Shown here: piece by piece, positions 54,858 to 64,000 of the stretch
Layout of the letters: each line of letters starts with the position of its first letter
How positions within the stretch are numbered: position 1 is the stretch's first letter
Assembly (NCBI GenBank): GCA_963565915.1
Contig: OY751493.1
Span: forward strand, 4,030,001 to 4,094,000
Direction: 5' to 3'
Length of the DNA stretch: 64,000 bases
Source: Entoloma clypeatum
Lineage: Eukaryota; Basidiomycota; Agaricomycetes; Agaricales; Entolomataceae
Notes under the pieces: generated by a model
Database searches by the model: none
Seen by the model: only the letters and a program-made list of their open reading frames with translations
Told to the model about the DNA's origin: nothing
Translations under genes and position numbers: made by a program

Positions 54858-56126
54858 TCATACAAGGCGCGATGATTCAACGTTCAACGCCGATGTCAAA
54901 ATCTCGTAAATGAGCAAAATCTGTTCATCGCGTTGGACCATCCCTGGTCTCTGCTCTCTTAATGAGTCCACTTCTTGGGCGACCAGATCGTCATTCAGAG
55001 CACGCGGAAGCGTTCCCAGCGGTGACGACGGGAGCACCGAAGGCGGTGCTGGGTTGTGAGCAGCCGGCAAGAGTCCAAAAGAGCGTAGGAGGGATGAGAG
55101 AGCGATAAATGACCCTGTGCGTCCGATGCCAGCCGAGCACCCGACGACGATGGGCGGATCTGGATCGGCGCTGGAGGCAAGAGAGACATCACGGTTGGTG
55201 CTGTCTACGAGCTGTAGGAAGGCCAGAAGACTCTCGCGGTCGTCGGCTGCTGGGATGCCATGGTCTGGCCAGGAGGTGTAGAGCATGTGTCGGACTGTAA
55301 CGCCTTCAAGGGGTTGCTCCATAGCTTCATGCTTGCTGGGACTCTCATTGCCGTTGTCGAAAGTCCTCGAGGGCACCACCGGAACAATGTGGAGGGTGCT
55401 TTGGATACACTGCGCCTCCTCGATTGAACGGGTGTTAAGAAGGGTCACTTTGATAGGAAATGTGGTGTCCGCATCATCCGGTAGAAAAGTTTGGGATTTC
55501 CCGACCTCCGTTGGAAAGTAGGGGTGAGCCTTTCGGCGACCGTGTTCCAGGGTCATCGTGAGTTGAACAATGGTCCGAATGCGGGTCACTCGGGGAGGAT
55601 CAGAAGACAATGCAGACATCGATTTGGGTGGCGGAGACACGGATTGTAGGAGCAAGCTGAGGAAGGTGTGTGCTGTGTAGGGTAGAGGCGCTTGTGTCGC
55701 AATCCACCATTTATGCCCGTGGCCTTCAAGAACCCAGCTCGCATTGAGGTACTTGCCTTCAGTATTGGCTTCTTTGCCATCGAGCGATCTTCTCTTTTTC
55801 ACATCTACCACAACACGGGTCCGGTCGTACGGCTCCACATCAAGGTAGCGGTTCCGATGTTGGTTCTCGGGCTGGAATCCGATAGCAACAGAGTAGTGTG
55901 ACGGTGCACCAGAAGGCCCAAACATCTTCGGTAAATGCATACGTTTGGAGCGTTTGGATGGCCCAGCCGCTGCGTCGTTGAGCAGATCAGGGGCTCTGGA
56001 CAAGTACCGAGCGACCTCGCGCTCAGATTCGCGGTCAGCCAAGCAGCGATATACGGAATATATGTATGACTGCGACGTATGCTTCGCAAGCCATGTGGGT
56101 ATCTGTTGAGCAGAAGAGCTGCTCAT
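54858..56126 (-). CDS. Protein tyrosine phosphatase, single exon
   Basis: A 422-residue intronless frame starts at Met 56126. Motifs of classical PTPs are NRYLDVEPYDRTRV, KYLNASWV, WIATQAPLP, the WPD loop (YTSWPDHGIP) and the P-loop VGCSAGIGRTGSF with catalytic Cys and Arg. The residue before the catalytic Cys is Gly instead of the usual His. The end has RPGMVQRDEQILLIYEIL, the Q-loop region. It should dephosphorylate phosphotyrosine in signalling. The frame is open further upstream, but Met 56126 fits the family. It is divergent to EXO84. Confidence 0.92.
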   Translation of the reverse strand: MSSSSAQQIPTWLAKHTSQSYIYSVYRCLADRESEREVARYLSRAPDLLNDAAAGPSKRSKRMHLPKMFGPSGAPSHYSVAIGFQPENQHRNRYLDVEPYDRTRVVVDVKKRRSLDGKEANTEGKYLNASWVLEGHGHKWWIATQAPLPYTAHTFLSLLLQSVSPPPKSMSALSSDPPRVTRIRTIVQLTMTLEHGRRKAHPYFPTEVGKSQTFLPDDADTTFPIKVTLLNTRSIEEAQCIQSTLHIVPVVPSRTFDNGNESPSKHEAMEQPLEGVTVRHMLYTSWPDHGIPAADDRESLLAFLQLVDSTNRDVSLASSADPDPPIVVGCSAGIGRTGSFIALSSLLRSFGLLPAAHNPAPPSVLPSSPLGTLPRALNDDLVAQEVDSLREQRPGMVQRDEQILLIYEILTSALNVESSRLV

Positions 56127-56208
56127 CGTCAACGTATAGGAGGTCCTGTGACATCTGTGACACGTGACGCGGCCCGCAATTGTTCCCCTGCGCACTCGGA
56201 CAAAAAAA
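56127..56208. promoter_or_regulatory. Very short shared promoter between PTP gene and EXO84
   Basis: The two start codons are 82 bp apart on opposite strands, so the 5' leaders or promoters must overlap. No specific motif was identified. Confidence 0.5.
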
Positions 56209-59200
56209 ATGCAGGAAACGTCTCTTCGTACGCCACGGCGAGCACAGACTCGGAATGCGACGTTACCTCCGGCGCTGCAGGTCGGCGTCCCGCGCAGCGC
56301 GCCGAAGTCGCGTGTCGATGACAGGATCAAGAAGCGCATGTCCATGCGCTATGCCGAGATGGTCGCGAGCCCGACGGGCAACGATGCCATGCCCCCTCTC
56401 CCTGAATTTCCGCTCGGAATTGGAGCGGGGGGAGAGGGGATGATGAACCTTGATGCCAGTTTTTCTATGATGGGCGATGAGGACGTAAGGGACCGTACGC
56501 GGAGCGGTACCATGCAGGACGACAAGAAGATGTTAGAGGATGAGAAATTTGACCCTGATGCTTGTAAGTCATTCGGTTCGCCGCAGAAAGTGGTGTTAAT
56601 TGCTCAGTCTTCCAGTTTTAAAGTCTAAACTGGCAAATTCTACAGAAGCACAGCTGAAATCTCTGCAGTCGTCTCTACGGGAGGTGAGAGAAGGCACCGA
56701 TTCTGAACTCCAGAAAAATGTCTTCAAGAAGTGAGCCTTGCTCGCCCATTTCTACGGACTGGCAATTCTACTATTTTCCTTAGCTACGCAGAATTCGTCT
56801 TCATCTCCAAAGAAATCACCTCTCTGGAAACAGAAATGCTTGAGCTCAAGGATCTTCTTTCGGAATACAAATACATGCCCTTCCTACTGCACATACCCGA
56901 CCCAACTATGCAATCCTCAAACCCCAACATCATCTCCACCTACAAACGCTCCTCCGTTGCCGACCTCCGCGTCCTGTATTTCAACCAGATGCAAGAGCTC
57001 CACGCCACCATCGAAGGATCTGCCAAGTTTGCACCGACTACACCCGGAAGACACATCGTGGCCGAGGTTGAGGGCGTCGTCTCGCTCAATGCGGCAACTT
57101 ACAGGGTGATCGGCCGGGTACGGTTTGTTATTCTGGATGATCTGGTCCTTGTTGCTCGGAGGAGAAGACGGAAGGCAGCAGGCACGGATGGCGCAGCGGG
57201 TGGGGGGACCATCAACGAAGGGAAATTGGTGGCAGAGAGGTGTTGGCCACTGAACGAAATGTTGGTTCTTGATACGAAGGATTCTCCGCGTCAGTCCATC
57301 ACTGGACTTTTCCATGATCTTTTACTTAACGAGGATCATGATAGGCATGACGAACGTGTTCAAGATTCGACATGGGAAAGAAACGCATGTATATCGAACT
57401 GAGACGCCGCAGGACAAAAAGTCACTGCTTGCGCAATTCCGGCAAGTGGCGGAGGAGTTGGCGTCTAAAAAACGGAAAGAACGCGAGGGAGAACATGAAA
57501 GGCGGAAGAGCATGTGGCAGGCAGGATCAGGAGACGTACGTTTTTTCTCGTTAACAAAGTTCGCAGACGACTTACCATACCACAATCTCGATCCAGCGGT
57601 CTTCAATTCCCCCAATGCCAGAGTGGATGGCTGATTTGGCGAAAAAAGGGGGTGAGATACCCGGAATTGACTCGGATATGGGGGCGAAGCAGAAGGCGGA
57701 GCGAGATGCTCGGTGGGTGGCGGATTGGGCTGATGATCTGACTGTTGCAATTGCGTTGCGGGAATGGGAAAAGGGAGTCAAGCTTGTTGAAGAAGGTAGC
57801 TGTGTGCGACCCTCAGTCCTATTTGACCGCTTTACTCATGTTCTGTCATTTACAAGGGAAAGCGAAATCGTCTGTCATGCCGACGCTCGCACAAAAACTA
57901 CCTCCATTGAATTCCCTTCTGGTATCTTCTCTACTGGACGCCCTATCGCTGCCCAGCATTCGGAAATCAGCCGTGGTATTAATCATCTCCTACCTTTGTC
58001 GCTTGAAAGCCGGACCTGCTGCTCGAAGTACCTTTCTCCAGATGCGAACCAAGGTGCTGAAAACACATGTCCGCAAGATCAGGTTCGACGGGCATATTGC
58101 GAGATATGTTGGAGAGCTGGCAGTGGTTTACTTCACTGGGATCAAGCATACAGCGGATTGGTTTTTGGCGAGTTTCAAGGAAAATGAAGTTGCGAGTGGT
58201 ACGAATGTTTTCTTTACATCATCCAAACTTACTAAAATATTCTTCCAGCCTTCATCGATTGGGCGAAATCCCAGATTGAAGGCTTTGCTGAGGTGTTCAG
58301 GGAGCAGGTTTTTACTTCTGACGTAGACCCGAGGGTCGTTGAGGATGCTTTGAGCCTCACCCATGCCCAGAGTCGGAAGGTTAGTGCCCGCCGTATTTCT
58401 CGAGCTCACTGAAACAACTTTTACCCAGCTTCTACAAGAATATGGACTTGACTTTCGATTTATGTTAGACCAGCTCCTTACAGAGAAACCCAAAACAATC
58501 ATTCTACCGCTACCCCAGCTCACGTTCCAAGATCCTCCGCCAATGCCCACCCTCGAACCTGCTCCTCCCCCACGCCGTCGAACGCCAGCTCCCCTAGACG
58601 AACTTTCGTTATCAACATCCTCTGCCAAACCAAACGCGAGACCTCCAGCTCTGGAGATCGACACCCTCGCTCCGCCACCTTCTACATCCATGCGTAGTCT
58701 CTCACCCGGAAATGCAAAGAACAACACACCACTCCTCAATACACCTGGCTCGGGGTACTCTTCTGCTTCTCACTACAGCAGCATTAGTCCCGGTGGTGCC
58801 GAAGGCGGTCCATCCACCATTCTCAGCTCCGTTAACCTTTCTGTCCCGAATCGCGAGCGCACCCGTACGCCCGTCGCCTCTCCCAACAGAGGCGAGACAG
58901 TCCCCCTCCGAACCCCCCAATCACCCGCTATGCTCGGATCCCTCCGGCCCCGCACGCCCGGCTCTGCCGCCCCACCATCACGCTCACGAACACCTGTGTC
59001 TGCCGCCCCTCCTTCAAGTTCCCACCCGCGGATACCCGTGTCGACGACCGCGCCACCACTGCCAACCTCTACGCCTTCCCGGCCCCGTACGCCCGCATCC
59101 TCAGCGCTGTCGCCGCCTCCTGAACGGGACAGGGACAGAGACGGGCGGCCGCAGGTTTTATCGCCTGTTCCGAGGAGAGCGAGGTCGCCGCCACCTATAA

Positions 59201-59373
59201 CTTCGCCGTTGAGGCCTGGGACGAGGGAAAGGGAAAGGGAGGCAGAGGGGGATCGGGATCAATCGATGCGTGCGGTGAGGAACCCGGTGCTCCCACCGAG
59301 ATCTGTGAGACGCCCTGGGAGCATGGAGATGCTTGTGAAGCCAGTGGTGCCTGTGAGAGAGGGTATGTTTTGA
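56209..59373 (+). CDS. EXO84: Exocyst complex component Exo84
   Basis: Eight exons, 56209-56563, 56616-56730, 56784-57289, 57345-57535, 57597-57795, 57857-58198, 58249-58379 and 58429-59373, total 2784 nt and 927 residues. KSRVDDRIKKRMSMRYAEM near the start, FLKSKLANSTEAQLKSLQSSL and the coiled coil NYAEFVFISKEITSLETEM are exocyst-type. A PH domain follows (VRFVILDDLVLVARRRR ... VFKIRHGKETHVYRTET), then the helical Exo84 C-terminal region (DLTVAIALREWEKGVKLVEEG ... FIDWAKSQIEGFAEVFREQVF). A long Pro/Ser/Thr-rich tail from about residue 650 is extra and likely disordered. The protein tethers secretory vesicles at the plasma membrane. Confidence 0.95.
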
Positions 59374-59749
59374 TAAGCTTGAGGGGTGTATTGTGTATGT
59401 TATTTCTAGTTCTTTTCTTTTGGCGTGGAATGTGCCATGTATATGTATTTTATCGCACCTAGTTCCTTCAATATACAGTACTCGGTTGTCCTAGGGGCAT
59501 GGTGAGTGCCATGTTTGGTACCATAAACATCACGGCGGTCATTGGCACCAACTGCATCTTCCCTCCCCTCCACAACTTACTCATCAAGGCCTCACGTTGA
59601 ACGTTGGGCGTCCGGGCCGCACTCCCATCCACAGACAAACATGGGCGCCTTCAATACCTGTGGCCAAAGTAAAAGCGGTGATGACCGTGACCTTCACCTG
59701 GAGGTATGTAAAAAATATACAATTTCGTCTTCTCAATCGTTCAAGGTTT
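59374..59749. other. Intergenic region after EXO84
   Basis: No supported gene; it includes the 3' region of EXO84. Confidence 0.35.
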
Positions 59750-60755
59750 GCTCTGAACTCCAGTTGGTAGATTGGTTCTCTGCTCATTGTAGGGCTCGGA
59801 ATGTCAAACGAAATTTCCCGGAGCTGCAGCGGAAACGTTTTGGAGAACGCACAAGCAGCCATACTTGAAAATCTCGATTTCGAAGGCTTGTAGCGCGGCT
59901 CGCTGTCCTCAATCTCAACCGCATACGATATTCGACTCATGAACAGACTGCGCACGGCGAATGCGCCTCAGAAACATCTGATACTTGCGGAGATCTTTGT
60001 GCATTGCCTGGATGCCAAGGGAGGGGGCTTCCGAGTCATCCCATCAGCCTATAATCGCCGTTCGTCAGGCATACCGTGGATGCTGGGCCATGTTTGTTCA
60101 AGATGGCGCCGGATTGCCTTGTCGGAAACCAATTGTGAAACTCCATATGAGTCTGCCAATCAACCCTGCGCAGGTAAGAGGAGCCATGTTCACCTCGTCA
60201 CGCTATTCCACATCGATTCGTGGACATATGGATCTATAGTTTGTGACCAGGCCAATTCAATGTCATGGGGTTCCTCGGACTGTCGGCTGGTGTGTTTCCG
60301 AATCTTCGTGCCAGAGATGTGACTGTCTTTCAAGGTGCTGCCGGGTATTAGACGTACCGACCTCACCACCCGCATCTTTTCCACTGTCCTTGGACTTACT
60401 CTCCAACTCACTGTCATCGATGTTGAAAGAGGCCCGATTCACCCCAAGTGTTGCCCGGGGTGGTGATAGGCATTTGTCACAGGCTTTAGGGGTGCTATAT
60501 ATCGCCGGACTCCTTTGCCACATCTGGAAGTTGAATAGCAAGGAGATATCGGACTTGTACCTCCATTACCTCCGACGACTCGCACCTCCAGCACTTGAAG
60601 AACTTGATTTCACGTTGTACATGACGTGGCTGCATCAGGGATGCCCTAATGAAACGCACACTTTTGTGCCCTTTCTACTACCCATACTGACGGTCGCGCA
60701 TTTTGCCTATATTTCCACGCTTAGCCCAATATCGATAGCCCTACTTAGAAGCTAG
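59750..60755 (+). pseudogene. F-box-like gene, probably damaged
   Basis: The core reads LILAEIFVHCLDAKGGGFRV ... IPWMLGHVCSRWRRIALSETN, the F-box-like pattern common in Agaricomycetes. In the same frame upstream lies coding-like sequence (NVLENAQAAILENLDFEGL), a TAG stop near 59890, and then RGSLSSISTAYDIRLMNRL. A donor GTAAG follows at 60172. Further downstream, after frame changes, LRRLAPPALEELDFTLYMTWL and FVPFLLPILTVAHFAYIS resemble the leucine-rich tail. The stop and the lack of a clean exon chain suggest a pseudogene. A shorter protein from Met 59939 is possible. F-box proteins select targets for SCF ubiquitin ligases. Confidence 0.5.
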
Positions 60756-60764
60756 CAGTCTTAC

Positions 60765-60893
60765 CCTGCTCTCCAAATCAGGAGAAGCGCCTTCAACGGT
60801 AACGGGGACGCGTGCCTCCATTGGGAGAAGAGATGCTATGGCGCTGACAGCGTTGAGAGCGATGGAAAAGATGAGAACGTAGGCAAAATGCAT
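60765..60893 (-). CDS. First exon of a possible small secreted protein
   Basis: From Met 60893 a 43-residue exon reads MHFAYVLIFSIALNAVSAIA, a good signal peptide with cleavage near Ala20, then a short acidic/basic stretch ending at a strong donor (GTAAGA at 60764). No second exon with a sensible continuation was found, because the following DNA overlaps the F-box tail. It may be a remnant or a very short secreted peptide. Palindromic sites lie 200-380 bp upstream. Confidence 0.35.
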
Positions 60894-62359
60894 GTCGCGA
60901 GGGGTTGTTGGACGAATCGAGTTACTGTGACGCGAACACTTGTGGTGCTGAAGGTGAGGAACACCGCTGCGTTCTTTTATGTACCACCGGGCAGTAACAA
61001 TTTCCATGGTTGTATTTGCACCCCAGGTCCCCGGAGACGAGCGACACCGAAAAACGCCACTTGGTGCTTGGAAGGACACATTTGGCCTAGAGTGACCGCG
61101 GTCGGTCCATGGCTGGCCGATTCCGACGGGTCGGGCTACTAAAAAAACATCGAGTCCAGTTTCCGAACCTCCGAGTGAGTCGCCAACGGTACCAGTTGCC
61201 GAAATGCTGGCCAGATTCCGACGCGTCGGGGTGCCACGAACAAAAAGCAGTCCTAGGGCGACCGCGGTCCGTTCCCGAAGCGTGCCGACGATATCAGCGA
61301 GCAGTAAGCCTATCATTGTTCCTGATGCATTGGTCTGTATTGGCTAAAATGACAACAATAGGGTGACGCGGACGAGCGGGATAAGAGGTGATGTCAATCA
61401 AGCCCAAACCTCCACGAAGCAGCATCTGAGTCATCACCAAGCATTACACGCCGACGGGCAATACGGCGAGCAGGCCACGGATAATAGGGCGACGATGTAA
61501 CACCTTGCAATGTTCCATGAGCGATGTTTTATGGCCCAGTCAACTTGTGACTCGCTTCCAAGTCGACTCAGGTCCGATGACCCGATGTACACAACAACTC
61601 CCATGGCCAAATCTAAGATATGATTGGCTCACTATTCCTGAATTCCAGAGACGTGTCAAAGCTTAAAACCAGGGATCACTATGTTAAACCTATCCAATAA
61701 GTATGTCCAAAGGACCGAAATCCCACTCCTACCTGACCTTGGGATCGACCTTTCAGGGTTTCGGAAAGCCAGGAGACTTTTTCTATGTGAGTTCTTCGGG
61801 AATCCGGTTGTACCACACACACCATTCAAACTCCTTTGGAAGGCCCTCTGTCGTGAGGCTTACTCCATACCAACCCATCAGTTGAGGGCGAAAAGAATCG
61901 TAAGCTGTGTTATATATGAGGACAACGAGTCCAATCCCATTATCACGTCATTGGTAGGTTCGCCACGATGTCGACACGGGCGAAATTCCAGCTCTATGGC
62001 TCAAAAGGCAAAAGAAATGCCCCGAAGCCGATCGTCGATGATGCAGGCCACGGCGACTGTTGAGGCCACATTTTGAGCCCGAATTCGTATGCTTCAGCAT
62101 GGGTAGACTCGGAGAGGCCTAGAAAGACCTTGAGATTCAGCACATCGTCGTACTGTGTTGTTTCTCCGTCCACTGCCTGATGCGCAGTTAATTGAATCCA
62201 TGTCAGAATTTCAGAGTAGGAAGGATGAGTGATTGTCAAAGGGCGATAAGTTATTTGACTGTTATTCGAAAGACGCTGTTACTAACAGCGGTTCTTCAAT
62301 CTGCATGACAAGCACAGACGGGTATTTGACCAAAGATCAAGTCCAGGATGAGGGGACAT
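60894..62359. other. Region without supported genes; contains palindromic sites
   Basis: Apart from the motif group at 61094-61269, only unsupported frames are present (for example 61681-62076 plus and 61994-62239 minus). Confidence 0.35.
61094..61269. promoter_or_regulatory. Paired palindromic sites, GACCGCGGTC and CCGAC-N2-GTCGG
   Basis: GACCGCGGTC, a perfect 10-bp palindrome, occurs at 61094-61103 and 61260-61269. Between the two copies lie CCGACGGGTCGG (61123-61134) and the perfect palindrome CCGACGCGTCGG (61218-61229), each preceded by a TGGCC(A)GATT-like stretch. The arrangement is a degenerate inverted or direct duplication. It could be binding sites upstream of the minus-strand exon at 60893 (inference). 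Confidence 0.5.
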
Positions 62360-62460
62360 GACGAAAATGGAAGAATTTGGGCAGCCGCAAAACTGGCATT
62401 GTGCTTGAATCGAGGACCGGGAAGAGAGTGGGATTGCATAAATGTTGAAATCGTCGATGC
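62360..62460 (-). pseudogene. Fragment of a second class 3 lipase gene
   Basis: The minus strand resembles the exon of the neighbouring lipase gene around 63475-63560: LFPVLDSS, then, after a small deletion, HNASFAAAQI. Both carry the GGGCAGCCGCAAAAC stretch on the plus strand. Only this part is recognisable. Confidence 0.5.
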
Positions 62461-62586
62461 TGCTATAATGTCATGTCGCCGTGCATAGGTGATTCATTAG
62501 AACTTCCAGAGACACAGAACTTGCGGCTATATCTTTACATATATATTCAGTCCATAATGTGGAATCAGAGATCAGTCGAAAGGACA

Positions 62587-64000
62587 TTAATTATAGCAGT
62601 CGCCGAGCAGTACTCCGTCATAAGGACCTTTGGGGGCGGAATGAGATGAAAGGGTCCATGGATAATGTAAGATATACTTGATACGCACCGAAACTTTGAA
62701 AGACGTCAAGGCGTCCAAAGTAGTCCACGATGTACCTCTTTGTGCACTGTCGATCACTATTTTCTTCCCCTGCATTTTTTGGAATGTGGTCACGACTTCG
62801 AGGATATATAATGGGTTGCAGAGTAGGACTGACCAGGGCAGTTGACCCAGTCGATAGAGTCAGTGATGTGAATCTCGCCATTCACATGGCGATAGCCGAG
62901 GGTTTCTACTTGCGGGTGTTTTAGCGATAGAGAAAGGAGGGTGATAAACGGTGAACCGGACTGGGGGTGAGTATGGGGACAGGGTCGTGTCTGTGCAAAA
63001 GATGTTGAGTATGCAGACGGCTTATACAGTATCAGTATTATGCAAATTATGGACTGACCGATTGTTGATGCGGCTGACGTTGGTTCCATGGGTATTGACG
63101 TAGTCGGCAAGCGCCTTATTGCCAACCTAATGATTGTGTTACATTAGCACCATTGGATGGTGTTGGAGGCGCGAGGAGCATACTCTTGGTGCCCCATAGG
63201 TTACCAAACTATAGTCGATACCTGAAGGCAGATGCAACGGGAGGTAGATGGAAGTAAGCAGCGCGAGGACCCCGCCTGTGTGTTCGAATAGTCAAATTTA
63301 ATGCGGAATCGCAGGGGGACAAAAACATTCCTATGGAATGACCGACCAGGGTGACCTTTGTGGCCTTGTTATCGAATATGGCCTGTTGAACAGCCCCGTG
63401 AACGTTTCTTGCCGAACTAAATCCAAAGATGAGTGGGGTTGGTGTTTTATAGAATGGATTGAGACTTCACTGTGCTTGGGCAGCCGCAAAACCCTTGTGG
63501 GCCTGAATTCTTGAATCGAGTTTTGGGAAGAGAGAAGGATCGAGGGGTTCTCAAGATTGTTGATAGTATTGATGCTACACAGATGTCGTTTGTGAATAGC
63601 TGTTACATTCTAGAACAGAGAACTCACATCTTCAGGATATTCGTAACTCACAATGACACTCTGCGAAAAAGTGAATTAGGCTCGGCCTATGGAATTGGGT
63701 TTTTTGTGTCACCTCGAGTTGCGAATCGTATCCAACATACCAGGTGTAGCCGGTAAGGCTGTCACCTCCCACCGAAATAGGCGCGTTTCCGAAGGCCGGG
63801 TTGCTGTGACAAGCACCTTAAGGAGCGCGTGAGGTTGTGAGTGCCATGAAGGTCTTCGAAAAAAAAAACATAACTTACTACCACAAGTCCATTTCAATAT
63901 AGCGGCAATAGGGCAGTAGGCCGCTTTGGCGTAGAAAGTGTAGGGCTTGTATGCTGCAACTTGATCAGCAGTGAGGGTTGTGATACTTTCTGAAGAGGGC
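62587..64000 (-). pseudogene. Class 3 (fungal) lipase gene, 5' end outside window, probably damaged
   Basis: Reading from the right edge, exons encode TLTADQVAAYKPYTFYAKAAYCP, GDSLTGYTWYVGYDSQL, SVIVSYEYPED, LFPKLDSRIQAHKGFAAAQAQ and VTLVGHSIGGVLALL (nucleophile elbow GHSIG). Further exons give VGNKALADYVNTHGTNVSRINNR, HVNGEIHITDSIDWVNCPG and GPYDGVLLGDCYN with the stop at 62587. This matches secreted alpha/beta-hydrolase lipases of mushrooms. Two lesions are seen. The donor after GHSI reads GAATGT instead of GTATGT (63330-63329), and the exon before LFPKLDS changes frame near 63545. It is therefore probably a pseudogene, although the family motifs are well kept. The signal peptide lies outside the window. 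Confidence 0.7.

Noticed and set aside
1..64000. CRISPR arrays, bacterial operons or attachment sites
   Set aside because: Genes have spliceosomal introns throughout and no regularly spaced direct repeats of CRISPR type are present.

Overview
The window is nuclear DNA of a filamentous basidiomycete, most likely a mushroom-forming Agaricomycete. Its genes carry many short introns (about 45-70 bp, GT-AG with CTNAY-like branch sites). It holds FunK1-type fungal kinases, chromodomain Ty3/Gypsy elements, a TNP2 (CACTA-type) transposase and fungal housekeeping genes (EXO84, URM1, a Chs4/Skt5-like protein). The species cannot be named from the sequence.

Layout. 1-3.5 kb: a FunK1 kinase gene cut by the window edge, on one arm of a large inverted repeat. 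3.5-25.7 kb: a block of nested transposons. Its oldest layer is a decayed TNP2 transposase (20,971-25,607) beside a long many-exon accessory gene (20,413 down to 3,749) that contains a tandem array of tiny in-phase exons. A complete Ty3/Gypsy element A (5,894-19,903, target duplication CTTTC) sits in an exon of the accessory gene. A second complete Ty3/Gypsy element B (10,111-17,544, target duplication GCTTT) sits inside the pol gene of A. An LTR-like insert lies in the transposase gene. Element B carries a two-exon gene on its antisense strand that encodes a Zn2Cys6-patterned protein.

26-36.4 kb is a host gene island: a small unknown gene, two paralogous alpha-ketoglutarate-dependent dioxygenases (xanthine-dioxygenase-like) flanking a GH47 mannosidase, and the divergent ribosomal protein genes RPS9 and RPL21. 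36.8-40.2 kb is the second inverted-repeat arm with a full FunK1 gene, followed by a C2H2 zinc-finger gene. 41.4-46 kb holds a transposase relic and a probable broken OTT_1508-type deaminase gene. 46.6-48.8 kb holds a Chs4/Skt5-like Sel1 protein and URM1. 49.8-52.5 kb holds dead FunK1 copies. 53.4-59.4 kb holds a quinone oxidoreductase, a protein tyrosine phosphatase and EXO84. 59.8-64 kb holds a damaged F-box gene, a short secreted-type ORF and a damaged class 3 lipase.

Two themes run through the window. The first is decay by CpG-type transitions: all seven LTR-LTR differences I found lie at CpG sites, and five of six in-frame stops in transposon ORFs are TGA codons that CGA would explain. 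The second is duplication: the FunK1 arms and relics, the dioxygenase pair, the lipase fragments and a zinc-finger fragment. Exon junctions were assigned by eye from splice consensus and reading phase. Where the summed exon length is a multiple of three, the entry gives the protein length.
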